Counted from the stretch's first letter, positions 45,941 to 54,928 are shown. The stretch: 64,000 nucleotides of DNA from Methanohalobium evestigatum Z-7303 (GCF_000196655.1 NC_014253.1:558001-622000); one strand, 5' to 3'. The notes: generated by a model from the sequence alone, not told the origin. Numbers and translations: made by a program.

Positions 45941-47250
45941 CTCTCACCCCTCCTTGCAAGTAAAACAACGATTACAAGACCGGCCAGAGCAAATACTGCT
46001 TCAAATCCTGGTATCTGGAGTACTGGCCTCGGCCTACTATCGCCTTCTGAATCAGTACCAGAGTCACCGGATTTTTCCTCGGACTCTACTACCTTCTTTG
46101 TCTCATCGATGGTTACCTTGTATTTTGCAGTCGAGGTTGCTCCCTGATCATCCGTGACATCTAGTTCTACGACATAGGTCCCGGAGTTCATGTTGCTCGT
46201 CTCCATCTGGTACTGGTCACCTGTACTCACGGGTTCACCGTTCAGGAACCATTCCTGTTTGGTAATCTGACCGTCAGGATCCGAGGATTCTGAAGTGAAC
46301 ACTATATTTGTCTCAGATGTTTGTGATGCGGAAATCTGAGCAGATGGTGCAGTGTTTGAAGGTTCTGTATCCCCTCCGTCATCACCACCGTCATCGTCTC
46401 CTCCACCATCAGATGTACTCTCCTCAAGCGAGGCTGTGACGGCATTAGTTTCTCCAGCTGTCACGCTGAATGTACCTGTCTCAGTTTCGTAATCATTGGC
46501 AGAAACCGTGTAACTGTGGCTACCCTCATACAGTTCCATGGTCAGTACACCGTAGCTGTATGAGGATGTCTGGCCTTTATAGTCTCCATCCACGTATACA
46601 GCTGCACCTACCGGGTCAGTGTAGAACTCGACAGTACCTGTTGAAGGTGAAGTGGTACCTCCAGTATCACCTGTACCACCACCTGTTGTACCCCCATCAT
46701 CGCTTGTGGTAGATGATGTCTGGTCTGCGATGAATGCCACCTCATGTATCTTGACGGATTTCTCTGATGATGAGTGCTTGATGGTAACTTCTACCTGACC
46801 GTCTCCATCATCAACGTGTTCGAGATTTAATCCTGTATTTACCACCACGTTTTGATAATCATTGTAGAAGGCATCAGGGTCTGACAATGTAACTGTTTGT
46901 GACGATCCGCCTATATCCACATTGACAGTAACATCGCTACCTTCCGGAGTATAGCCTATTGCCACCCTGAAGTTCTCATTTTTCATCGAGGTGTCGAAAC
47001 TGTTGCTGTTCTCGTACGTTACTGTACCTCTCACACTATTCTGGAACCTACCGTATTCATCCGAAGGTGAGTCCATCTGGTAGGGGTTCTCAGGTGCATA
47101 CATGTAGCCTGTTACTTCCGGGTATTTCACGACTGCATTATCACTACTTGGCAGATATGTCTGCTCTGAGATGCAGCCGAAGGTGGTGAAAGAAATAAGC
47201 ACCACCAACATTATTGCTGTCCATTTTTTGAATTTAGATCCTAATTTCAT
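45937..47250 (-). CDS. Surface lipoprotein with PEGA and PKD domains and a PGF-CTERM tail
   Basis: A 437-residue surface protein. It opens with a lipobox-like signal (ISFTTFGC), then a beta domain, a Gly/Thr/Ser linker, a PEGA domain (EFYTDPVGAAVYVDGDYKG, about residue 205), a PKD domain (APSAQISASQTSETNIVF to GATSTAKYKVTI, about 298-380), and ends with PGF, a hydrophobic helix and ARRGER, the PGF-CTERM signal recognised by archaeosortase A. Having both a lipobox and a PGF-CTERM is seen in archaeal S-layer-associated proteins. On a mobile element it may decorate the host surface or the virion. Confidence 0.8.
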   Translation of the reverse strand: MKLGSKFKKWTAIMLVVLISFTTFGCISEQTYLPSSDNAVVKYPEVTGYMYAPENPYQMDSPSDEYGRFQNSVRGTVTYENSNSFDTSMKNENFRVAIGYTPEGSDVTVNVDIGGSSQTVTLSDPDAFYNDYQNVVVNTGLNLEHVDDGDGQVEVTIKHSSSEKSVKIHEVAFIADQTSSTTSDDGGTTGGGTGDTGGTTSPSTGTVEFYTDPVGAAVYVDGDYKGQTSSYSYGVLTMELYEGSHSYTVSANDYETETGTFSVTAGETNAVTASLEESTSDGGGDDDGGDDGGDTEPSNTAPSAQISASQTSETNIVFTSESSDPDGQITKQEWFLNGEPVSTGDQYQMETSNMNSGTYVVELDVTDDQGATSTAKYKVTIDETKKVVESEEKSGDSGTDSEGDSRPRPVLQIPGFEAVFALAGLVIVVLLARRGER

Positions 47251-47255
47251 TTATA

Positions 47256-49085
47256 TCAACTCCAGAAGGTAATAGCATCAGCTGCTGACTGCAACATATC
47301 CTGTACTGTCAATATCGACCATATTACAACAGTTGCGATTATCAGTGCTGCAATCAGTATCGGGTTCTGTATGAGATACTCTATGAGTCCGGAATACCAC
47401 ACTACAAATCCGATTAACAGTATACCTGCAAGGATTCCTATGTAGTACCAGAGCCATCCCCACTCTTCATCATCAGAACCGGGTCTGTCTTCTGCGAACT
47501 TGATGGTTACTTCTTCCATACCACCGGGTTCTACAGTCACAAGATAGGGTTCTTCCTGGGTGTACTGCGACTTATAGCCTGATGTATCATTGCTGTATAC
47601 AGCATACTCAATATCACCCATGACCTCTACTTCTGCAGAACCTGTGCCTTTTCTCGCATCAGATCCATATCCTACATAGATGGGTGCGTTCTCGAACTCT
47701 TCACCCGTGGATTCGTAGACTGCATTTATCTTGAGTGTGCCTTTCTGGGCGGTGTCACTGCTCTTTACTACCAGTTCAAAGGTCTGCGTGTCAGTAGTAC
47801 CGAACTGACCCGACACACCACCGTCTGCCTGGACTTTGACATCAAAACTCTCTTCACCGTAATCCGTGATATCATCAGCAACATCAGCGGTGAACATGAA
47901 GCTCTCAGATTCACCGGACGGGATGTAGCGCTTCTGGTCTCCTATTGTTCCGATGTTCTTCAGTGCATCAGATACAGCTGTAAGCTCCACATCTCCACCG
48001 GTACCCTTGTTATCAACAGTTACCTTGAAGTTGACAGATTCACCCTCTACAGTTGTCACAGAATCGAGTTTGTTTATATCGGGTGAAGGAGCAGCCTTTT
48101 CTTCTACGATGGTATCTGCAAGTTCTTCAGGTATGTATGCAGTAACAGATGTGGAGAACGTTCCTTTACTGTAATATACCTCTATACCCTGAGGGTTAGA
48201 ACTGAAACTCTCCACTCCTCTAATATCATATCCTGATACAGATTGTGAAGGTATCTCGCTTCTTAACCCGTTGTTCCTCATCCAATCATATGCATCCTGC
48301 CAGTTCCAGATGTCAGGGTCTTCCTGGGTAGGATCGAGGTTATCATACCCTGTCTTTGCAAACTCCCTCTCTTCTTCCAGTGTCTCTTTGAGCGTGATGT
48401 AGTTCACGAGATCATACGATGAATCCGAGTTTGCATCTGTACCATCGGAAACTATTGCCAGTTCACCTTTGGGTGTAAGCACTCCCTTCATTTCGAGATT
48501 GTTTAGAGTGATGTATATGGTGTGGTCTCTACCATCAGGGCCCTCTGCTTCCATAGTAAGTGTTCCAGATTCTGTGTCATCTGTTGCAAAGTTTGTCACT
48601 GTGCCAGATGCCACCTCTTCACCGTCTGCTTCAATTACAGCTTCATAACCTGCATGGATGGTCTGGTCTACACCGGATACCCTCCAGTACTTGGCATCTT
48701 CTGTCCTCAAATCCTTGAAGGTACCCCAGAGGTTCTTGTTCCAGTAAGCGTACTGCAGCTTATTGGATGGTTCGTAGCAGTTAGCATCCCAGTAGGGTTG
48801 AGTGGGTCTGAAATACAATCTAAGGGAGTTCTGTGCCTGTGTATCACCATCTTTTAGCTGTTCTTCATCAACTTCCAGTACATACTCTTCACCGGTACCG
48901 TCTACAGTTGTGGATATCCGCCAGTAATTGTTGTCTATGTTGCCGGGGTTATCTTCTGTATAATCTACACTTCTTACAGGCATGGGTTCACTGATACCGG
49001 TGGTGGAGAGGTCCAGACAGCCAGAGAGTGAAACCGCTGCTGCGAGTAAGATTATAAGTGTGATTATTGATTTTGCATTGATCAT
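47256..49085 (-). CDS. Large lipoprotein with C-terminal membrane helices
   Basis: A 609-residue protein. The signal ends in the lipobox VSLSGC; the outer part (25-540) has several beta-rich domains including a CARDB-like stretch SVTTVEGESVNFKVTVDNKG and a further one ending TVEPGGMEEVTIKF. Two membrane helices follow at about 545-565 and 573-595. This topology (outer domains, helices at the end) suits a fusion or spike protein, but no family is recognised. Its start overlaps the small gene at 49082-49243. Confidence 0.7.
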   Translation of the reverse strand: MINAKSIITLIILLAAAVSLSGCLDLSTTGISEPMPVRSVDYTEDNPGNIDNNYWRISTTVDGTGEEYVLEVDEEQLKDGDTQAQNSLRLYFRPTQPYWDANCYEPSNKLQYAYWNKNLWGTFKDLRTEDAKYWRVSGVDQTIHAGYEAVIEADGEEVASGTVTNFATDDTESGTLTMEAEGPDGRDHTIYITLNNLEMKGVLTPKGELAIVSDGTDANSDSSYDLVNYITLKETLEEEREFAKTGYDNLDPTQEDPDIWNWQDAYDWMRNNGLRSEIPSQSVSGYDIRGVESFSSNPQGIEVYYSKGTFSTSVTAYIPEELADTIVEEKAAPSPDINKLDSVTTVEGESVNFKVTVDNKGTGGDVELTAVSDALKNIGTIGDQKRYIPSGESESFMFTADVADDITDYGEESFDVKVQADGGVSGQFGTTDTQTFELVVKSSDTAQKGTLKINAVYESTGEEFENAPIYVGYGSDARKGTGSAEVEVMGDIEYAVYSNDTSGYKSQYTQEEPYLVTVEPGGMEEVTIKFAEDRPGSDDEEWGWLWYYIGILAGILLIGFVVWYSGLIEYLIQNPILIAALIIATVVIWSILTVQDMLQSAADAITFWS

Positions 49086-49243
49086 ATGATCTTCACCCCG
49101 AACTTTTCCAGGATTGCAAATAGTATCCCTGAAATCATGAACTCGTCCATGTTCGTGACAGGGAAGAAATCCGGCAGCAGCAGGTATACAAAAGCAAGAA
49201 CTGCTATAAGCACCAGTCCTATGTTTATTATCTGGTTCATCAT
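49082..49243 (-). CDS. Small one-TM protein
   Basis: A 53-residue protein starting MMNQIINIGLVLIAVLAFVY with one membrane helix and an outer/inner tail ending EKFGVKII. ATGGAGG lies 7 bases before the start. The stop TGA overlaps the ATG of the lipoprotein gene (ATGA), so it is part of the leftward operon. Confidence 0.65.
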   Translation of the reverse strand: MMNQIINIGLVLIAVLAFVYLLLPDFFPVTNMDEFMISGILFAILEKFGVKII

Positions 49244-49258
49244 GTCTGAGCCTCCATT

Positions 49259-49978
49259 TTATCCTCCTAACCAGGAGTTGTTCATGTTGAATGTCTGGTG
49301 CAGTGCCACTGATGCTGCAAATCCCCAGTACCGGTAAACCAGGTAGAACACCGTGAATGCGATGTATGCGAATCCGAGAGAGATTGCTAAGTTTGTAACC
49401 GGGTCACCACCTGTTTTCTGGATCTGCAGCTGAGTCTGTGTCCAGTAAACGGAAACATGGGAGAGTGCAGCGACTACACCTGCAGGAACGTATTCTATTA
49501 TCTTTGATACAACTCCGGATCCTCCCAGATTGAAGGCAAACAGTGCCGGTGCCACCATCACCAATGCAAGGTTCTCCATGGCTGCAATCACGAAATTGAG
49601 TATGAAGCTACCTGCTCCGGTATACTGTGTCTGGAGTTCAGGAAACCCGAACCCCACAAGTGCGTATCTGGTGAGAAAGAATAACAGGAATGTACCTATC
49701 CAGAACACTATGAACCAGAAAGCATAGTTCCTGACCAGTTTGTAGGCCTTGGGCATGGGTGGCAGCTGTCTGCCTGTTAATCTGGTCTTGTACAGGAGCA
49801 CTACAAGGAACAAAAGTGTCATCGGCAGGTAGAAGTCGATGGTGTTGGTCAGGGTGTCGGCTATATTAGGAAACAAAAAATCTGCATTTGTCCTTAGCAG
49901 CTGAACTACAGCTGCAAAAAGTCCCAGTGCAGATATACCCTTTATCCTATCATCGACTCTCGACACTTTGGTCGCCAT
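49259..49978 (-). CDS. Six-TM protein resembling CPBP (Abi) intramembrane proteases
   Basis: A 239-residue polytopic protein. The three spaced motifs AAMENLAL (Glu), AALSHVSVYW (His) and SVALHQTFNMNNSW (H-x3-N) match the pattern of the CPBP/Abi family, in which such residues form a metal or glutamate active site inside the membrane; the usual EExxxR first motif is not complete. CPBP proteins process prenylated or secreted proteins or act in immunity. Within an envelope gene block it might mature surface proteins. Confidence 0.6.
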   Translation of the reverse strand: MATKVSRVDDRIKGISALGLFAAVVQLLRTNADFLFPNIADTLTNTIDFYLPMTLLFLVVLLYKTRLTGRQLPPMPKAYKLVRNYAFWFIVFWIGTFLLFFLTRYALVGFGFPELQTQYTGAGSFILNFVIAAMENLALVMVAPALFAFNLGGSGVVSKIIEYVPAGVVAALSHVSVYWTQTQLQIQKTGGDPVTNLAISLGFAYIAFTVFYLVYRYWGFAASVALHQTFNMNNSWLGG

Positions 49979-50033
49979 TCAACAACACCCCTGTAAAAGA
50001 AAAAAGAAGGAGGAGTAAATATGGATAGAGGGA

Positions 50034-51212
50034 TTATGTATCCCATCCATCACTACCGGAATCAGTTGCATTCAAAGTAAATGCAGGTTCCTGACTGAAT
50101 GGTATCTCGAGGTTGCGACCGGCATCTACAAGCTGCATACCATAGAAGTGTGCTTCATTTGTACCGCTGCCTGGATGTGTGTATGTAATCTTAATCTCGA
50201 GTGGATCTTTGTTGCTGTCAGAGGTCCTCTTGACATCCGGCAGTTCTCCAATCCAATACATATCGTTGGCAGAGTTTTGCGCGGAAGGTGCACTCTCATA
50301 TATCGGGTCTGAAGTGTCGAGGTTGTCGACCTTCTGGAAGCTTGTGAAGTCCTGTGAGGTACCGTCTTCCTTGGAAACAGTGATTGTGTCGATGTTGCCT
50401 TTCAGGTCTTCAGGAAGCTCTACATACAGACCCATCCTATCTCCGATGCGGTAGTTGTTCTGTGGCTGTGCATCGAAAGTGATGGTTTTGTCTGTGGTGT
50501 ATGAGGTCTCAGTCTCGGTGTATCCTGAAACATTGGACCCTGCAAAGTTTACAGTCTGCATTGAAGAGTATTCATAGATCTGGAACCTGTTAGGTGTGAC
50601 AGTGAACTCACCGAGGTTCTCGTTGTAGTTATCAACTGAGAATGATTCCTTGATTACCTCGAATTCGCCTGAAGCAGGGGTTTCACTGTTGTATCCAAAC
50701 AGTAAGAACCTCTGTCCTACCTGTGCGTTCATACTTGCTCTCTCGATGGCTCCGTCAGTTGTAGATGATGCTGTAGGTGTACCTCCTCCGGGAGCCTTGA
50801 GTTGTGAAACGCCGTCATCGATTACAGTCTGCAGTATTTCGTATTTGTCTTTGTCCGCATACTCGCTGTAATCAAGTATGTAGAAATCGTAGCTTGTATC
50901 TGTGAAATCAGTACCGTCTCCCTGACTAATCATCAGTTTGATATCGCCTGAGTATGTTTGTGCTGCTTCTGCTTCGGGTGCAGTGATGCCTCCGCCATCA
51001 TCGGTGTCTACCAGACCACCGATACTTATCCATCCAAAACCGATACCTATAAGCACGAAAGATACAATCAGTACCACTCCATTCTTGGGCACTCTGCCGC
51101 TTAAGATGTTTAGCAACGGGATTTTTCGAAGCATCCCGAAATAGTCAAGTACATACATTATACCTGCAATTGCAAGTATTAAGTTGAAAGATAGCCATGT
51201 AATGCCTAACAT
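50034..51212 (-). CDS. Membrane-anchored surface protein A (shared anchor, unique outer domain)
   Basis: A 392-residue protein. Two N-terminal membrane helices (about 5-25 and 45-67) precede an outer beta-rich region of about 320 residues that I do not recognise (starting AEAAQTYSGDIKLMISQ). The first 70 residues are about two-thirds identical to those of protein B at 51460-52788, while the remainder is unrelated. GGAGGT precedes the ATG. It is the first gene of the leftward envelope operon, under a promoter with four GGTGC repeats. Confidence 0.72.
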   Translation of the reverse strand: MLGITWLSFNLILAIAGIMYVLDYFGMLRKIPLLNILSGRVPKNGVVLIVSFVLIGIGFGWISIGGLVDTDDGGGITAPEAEAAQTYSGDIKLMISQGDGTDFTDTSYDFYILDYSEYADKDKYEILQTVIDDGVSQLKAPGGGTPTASSTTDGAIERASMNAQVGQRFLLFGYNSETPASGEFEVIKESFSVDNYNENLGEFTVTPNRFQIYEYSSMQTVNFAGSNVSGYTETETSYTTDKTITFDAQPQNNYRIGDRMGLYVELPEDLKGNIDTITVSKEDGTSQDFTSFQKVDNLDTSDPIYESAPSAQNSANDMYWIGELPDVKRTSDSNKDPLEIKITYTHPGSGTNEAHFYGMQLVDAGRNLEIPFSQEPAFTLNATDSGSDGWDT

Positions 51213-51250
51213 TTTTTTAACCTCCGATTGGTTTATTACCTATTGTATCG

Positions 51251-51368
51251 GAGGTCTGACTTTGAAATATTTATAATAATGTATTCGCCTTTTTTAAAAG
51301 CCGGTGCAGAATACCTCAATCTGGTGCGAATTAGCCTAATCTGGTGCAAAATACTCTGAATTGGTGCA
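51251..51368 (-). promoter_or_regulatory. Promoter with four GGTGC repeats at 20-bp spacing (copy 1)
   Basis: Plus-strand GGTGC starts at 51303, 51323, 51343 and 51363, exactly 20 bp apart; flanks are also similar (AATCTGGTGCRAAWTA). The minus-strand TATA element TTATAAATAT is at 51267-51276, so the repeats lie about 26-96 bp upstream of it, where activators bind. This 118-bp block is almost the same as copy 2 at 52829-52946. Confidence 0.8.
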
Positions 51369-51459
51369 GGTTTAGAATTATCTTGAGCTATTAATGTTTC
51401 AAAGTTTAATTCAGGACCATGTGATAAATCGGTAAAAAAAGAGAAAAATAAATTGATGG

Positions 51460-52788
51460 TTAATGTACAAAGTCTGCTTCATACCAGTTATTTGTATCCC
51501 AGTTACCAACAATAATATCTTTTATACCATCATTATTAAAATCGATTACTTCTATTGAATATGTACGTTTTTTATTACTGTGCATTTTATGAGCAGTAAA
51601 TGTATTATTACCATTGTTTTCGTAAAAATAATTAGAATCATTATTGACACCAGTAATAACATCTAAATGACCGTCATTATTTATATCGTTTACTTTTAAT
51701 GAACGAGTATATTCAGATTTACTATGTATCTCATGCTCATGAAATGTATCATCACCACTGTTTTCGTACCAACAGTTTTTATATCCTGAATTACCTATAA
51801 GAATATCTATACGATTATCACCATTCATATCAGCTACATCTACGGATTTAGTCCAATCTGGATTGGTATGTATCTCATGAGCAGTAAATTTTGTATTATC
51901 ACCACTGTTTTCGTACCAATAGTTTTCATTTCCATTTCCAGCAATATAATCTAAATAACCGTCATTATTCAAATCGGCTAATTCTATTGCGTATGTATTT
52001 TTTGCATTGTTATGTATCTCATGAGCGGTGAAAGTACCATCACTATTATTTTCATACCAATAATTTTTATATTCAAAAGCATTACCAACGATAATATCTG
52101 GATGACCGTCCTTATTCATATCGGCTACTTTTATGGCTTGTGTATCTTTTTCATGGCTATGTATATCGTGAGGAGTAAAAGTACCATCACCATTGTTTTC
52201 ATACCAACTGTTTACACCACCAGTGCCACAAATAATATCTAAATAACCGTCATTATTCAAATCATATATGGCTATTGAGTTAGCCCATTCTGAATTAATA
52301 TTAATCTCATGAGCAGTAAAAGTACCATCACTATTATTTTCATACCAGCAATCTATTTGACCATTGTTACCTGCAATAACATCTAAATGACCGTCGTTAT
52401 TCATATCGGCTACTTTCATTGATTTTGTATCATTATTATAGCTATGTATTTCATGAGCATTTGTAAAAATCAATGTCTTTTCAGACCAACCTCCACCTCC
52501 AGATTTCTCTTCAAGATTTACTGTTTGCTGGTCCTTAATATCCGTAGTAACTTCTGGACCTGGTGATTCGTTATCTACTGTATCACTTACAGATCCAACC
52601 GATACCCAACCCATACCAACAGCAACCAGTACAATAGCACCCATGAGAAATACGGGATTTCTGGGCATCTTACCGCTTAGAGTATTGACCAATGGAATAG
52701 TTCTCAAAAATCCAAAATAGTCCAGTACATAGAATATACCTGCAATTGCAAGTATTACGTTGAATGATAACCATGTGATTCCTAACAT
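51460..52788 (-). CDS. Membrane-anchored surface protein B with seven FG-GAP/VCBS repeats
   Basis: A 442-residue protein with the same two-helix anchor as protein A (MLGITWLSFNVILAIAG), then seven tandem units of about 47 residues. Each carries a calcium-binding loop of the type DxNxDGxxD (VADMNNDGHLDVIAG, YDLNNDGYLDIICG, and so on) and ends WYEN(N/S)xDxTFTAH. Seven such units would close a seven-bladed beta-propeller as in integrin alpha chains and adhesins. It has its own promoter copy and ribosome-binding site (CCGGAGGTC). Likely a receptor-binding or adhesion domain. Confidence 0.82.
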   Translation of the reverse strand: MLGITWLSFNVILAIAGIFYVLDYFGFLRTIPLVNTLSGKMPRNPVFLMGAIVLVAVGMGWVSVGSVSDTVDNESPGPEVTTDIKDQQTVNLEEKSGGGGWSEKTLIFTNAHEIHSYNNDTKSMKVADMNNDGHLDVIAGNNGQIDCWYENNSDGTFTAHEININSEWANSIAIYDLNNDGYLDIICGTGGVNSWYENNGDGTFTPHDIHSHEKDTQAIKVADMNKDGHPDIIVGNAFEYKNYWYENNSDGTFTAHEIHNNAKNTYAIELADLNNDGYLDYIAGNGNENYWYENSGDNTKFTAHEIHTNPDWTKSVDVADMNGDNRIDILIGNSGYKNCWYENSGDDTFHEHEIHSKSEYTRSLKVNDINNDGHLDVITGVNNDSNYFYENNGNNTFTAHKMHSNKKRTYSIEVIDFNNDGIKDIIVGNWDTNNWYEADFVH

Positions 52789-52828
52789 TTTATTTGACCT
52801 CCGGATAGTCGTTTAAATCTTTATGTTG

Positions 52829-52946
52829 GAGGTCGAACTCTGAAATATTTATAATAATGTATTCGCCTTTTTTAAAAGCCGGTGCAGAACAACCCAATCT
52901 GGTGCAAATAAGCCTAATCTGGTGCAAAATACCCTGAGTTGGTGCG
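52829..52946 (-). promoter_or_regulatory. Promoter with four GGTGC repeats at 20-bp spacing (copy 2)
   Basis: GGTGC starts at 52881, 52901, 52921 and 52941, again exactly 20 bp apart, with TTATAAATAT (minus strand, 52845-52854) at the same distance from the first repeat (36 bp) as in copy 1. It lies between the divergent genes for surface protein B and the pilin at 53022, so it might serve both. Confidence 0.8.
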
Positions 52947-53021
52947 GTTGCTATGCTTCGACTAAATATTTTTATAATTTAAAAATTATACTACTTTAGG
53001 TAAGATTTTATTGGGATAATC

Positions 53022-53615
53022 ATGGGCAAATATAACAGTTCATTACTAAGAGAAGATGACAAAGGGGTTTCACCTGTTATTGGTGTTATTCTGATGGTGG
53101 CAATCACAGTTATATTGGCAGCAGTTATCGGGTCAATAGTATATGATACTGATACCAAATATTTAGAAAAACCATCACAGGCTGCATTTGAAACATCGAC
53201 TGTTAATGGGATTCATAGAGATACAGAAGAAATGACTGTACCTGTTATAAAGATAAATAAGGTCGCAGGAGATACCCTGTCACAGGAATATGAAGAAGGA
53301 GTTCACAGTGGTATTAAGCTGAATAAAGTATATCTTTTTGACCCTGATGGTAATAAGTATGAAGTAAACAATTCAGATACTATGGAAGGTTCAATTATTG
53401 AAACCGGTGAATCATTCTATATATTCCATTTTGAACATGATGATGGAAATTACTGGATGACAAATAATAAAAAAAGAGTTAAAAAAGCAGATTGGGAATT
53501 TGAAGGTCAACCTAGAGGAAGCGGTGTTGAACCATTTAAATCAGGAAAATGGCGTTTGTTGATTGTTGATGATAAGAGAGACTTGATACTTGTAGATACA
53601 AAAATAGAACTTTAA
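53022..53615 (+). CDS. Archaeal type IV pilin (DUF1628-type)
   Basis: A 197-residue pilin: DDKGVSPVIGVILMVAITV is the classic euryarchaeal class III signal with cleavage after the glycine, followed by the assembly helix (to about residue 42) and a beta-rich outer domain ending GKWRLLIVDDKRDLILVDT. No pilus ATPase or platform gene is in the element, so assembly would use host machinery. Upstream TTTATAATTTAAAAATTATA supplies a TATA region. Confidence 0.86.
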   Translation: MGKYNSSLLREDDKGVSPVIGVILMVAITVILAAVIGSIVYDTDTKYLEKPSQAAFETSTVNGIHRDTEEMTVPVIKINKVAGDTLSQEYEEGVHSGIKLNKVYLFDPDGNKYEVNNSDTMEGSIIETGESFYIFHFEHDDGNYWMTNNKKRVKKADWEFEGQPRGSGVEPFKSGKWRLLIVDDKRDLILVDTKIEL

Positions 53616-53942
53616 CCTGAAACTTTGTTAGATGAACTTGAATTTTAGATTTCATAATAAAGTTAGACATTTTTTCATATTTTGTCTAATTTAATGTCTC
53701 CATATTCCTGAAAGATCCACAAAATCAGCTGTTTATTCATCACTAAATTAGACATCAGAAAACCTATTTAAGACTGGTTAACACAGACGGTAATATAATA
53801 AATTTCAGAGGTTTTGGTCTAAAACCAAAAAGAAGCTCTTTTTCTTAAATAGATTTAGAATCAGATACTTTATTAAGACAAAGATTTCTGCAGAGCCAAA
53901 ATCGATACTGTAATAAAAAGGAAATTTATGAACCCTGTTGAA
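53616..53942. other. Intergenic region with three TTAGACA motifs and a hairpin
   Basis: TTAGACA at 53663-53669 and its complement TGTCTAA at 53683-53689 form an inverted pair; a third TTAGACA is at 53748-53754, just before a TATA-like CCTATTTAAGAC. A hairpin GGTTTT-ggtct-AAAACC lies near 53812-53828. These could be an operator and terminator. No gene is seen, though a short transcript could start near 53790. Confidence 0.45.
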
Positions 53943-54437
53943 TTACCTGATTGTCATATCAGCAATGATTTGATGAGAGGCATCGTCAATTATTCTAACG
54001 GATACCATTCCAGGTATACTTGCTAATTCATCACTAATAGACTCAACGTCCTTCTTATTTGGGTTAATCATTACGAGGTCACCGGAATGTGAATCATAGT
54101 AGATATAGTATGTATCACCTTCTCTAAATTTGTCATCTTCATTTAAATTATAAACAACCTCCTTATCATTAACTTCTACAGTAGTTTCTCCTTTAACAAA
54201 TGTAACTTTGTCACCACCTCGGTGTTCAAGCTTTATAATCTTGTTACCATTGATTGATTCAGATCCACCCACAATACTCAACTGGGGCGCCTGTTTAGGA
54301 ATACCATCAGATTGTTCTTGATTGTCATCTGTCTGGTTTGTTGTGTCATCAGAATCGTTCTCATCAGGCGATGATGTGCAACCTATACCCATTAAAACCA
54401 GTAAAATAATTATAATAGTTATTGTTTTTTTGTTCAT
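53943..54437 (-). CDS. Lipoprotein with a pilin-type outer domain
   Basis: A 164-residue protein starting at ATG 54437 (MNKKTITII), with a lipobox VLMGIGC, an acidic linker (DENDSDDTTNQTDDNQEQ) and an outer domain showing IIKLEHRGGDKVTFVKG, the H-x-GGD hallmark of archaeal type IV pilins, and a C-terminal strand VSVRIIDDASHQIIADMTI similar to the pilin at 53022. So the pilin fold is tethered by lipid instead of a pilin helix. Convergent with that pilin gene. Confidence 0.72.
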   Translation of the reverse strand: MNKKTITIIIILLVLMGIGCTSSPDENDSDDTTNQTDDNQEQSDGIPKQAPQLSIVGGSESINGNKIIKLEHRGGDKVTFVKGETTVEVNDKEVVYNLNEDDKFREGDTYYIYYDSHSGDLVMINPNKKDVESISDELASIPGMVSVRIIDDASHQIIADMTIR

Positions 54438-54469
54438 ATAATCCCTATATCGATACACTACAAGAGTTA

Positions 54470-54730
54470 TTATTTTTTCTTTTTATCAGTACCAGATTTG
54501 ACAAAACCTACTAATAGAATAATACCGCCAATAACTATTCCAGCCGTAGAACCATATTTTATAATTTTCATGGTCTGATATTCTTCTTTTGATTCGTCAT
54601 CAATTTCCCTTACTATTTCATCAAAAACACCATATTGGTTCATTTCATCTATTTGATCACTAACATACATATTCAGTAGTAGTGACGCTACCAAAATTGC
54701 CGACCCTATAATAATCGCACCAGCATCCAT
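54470..54730 (-). CDS. Small two-TM protein
   Basis: An 86-residue protein with helices at about 4-22 and 60-80, and a helical acidic loop between (DEIVREIDDESKEEYQTMK). Basic C-terminus GTDKKKK. It lies 32 bases upstream of the pilin-like lipoprotein gene on the same strand. Not recognised. Confidence 0.6.
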   Translation of the reverse strand: MDAGAIIIGSAILVASLLLNMYVSDQIDEMNQYGVFDEIVREIDDESKEEYQTMKIIKYGSTAGIVIGGIILLVGFVKSGTDKKKK

Positions 54731-54928
54731 ATTATTAAAACTCCTTTGTTTAGTATTCTAATAGCAATTTATTAGCGTAATTAATATACCGTTTTCTTGA
54801 AACTAGCCTGACTATTAATTAGTTATTCTGGTTATAACTCTCCAGTTAATCGGTATAATTACTGATTAAAAATTAAGTAACAATTTATAAATATTTTTGG
54901 CATAAAAATTATACTTAGGTATATAAGC

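Noticed and set aside
51303-51368. CRISPR-like array from regularly spaced repeats
   Set aside because: Only four short repeats per site, 20-bp period with similar spacers, immediately upstream of TATA boxes, and no cas genes; a regulatory array fits better.
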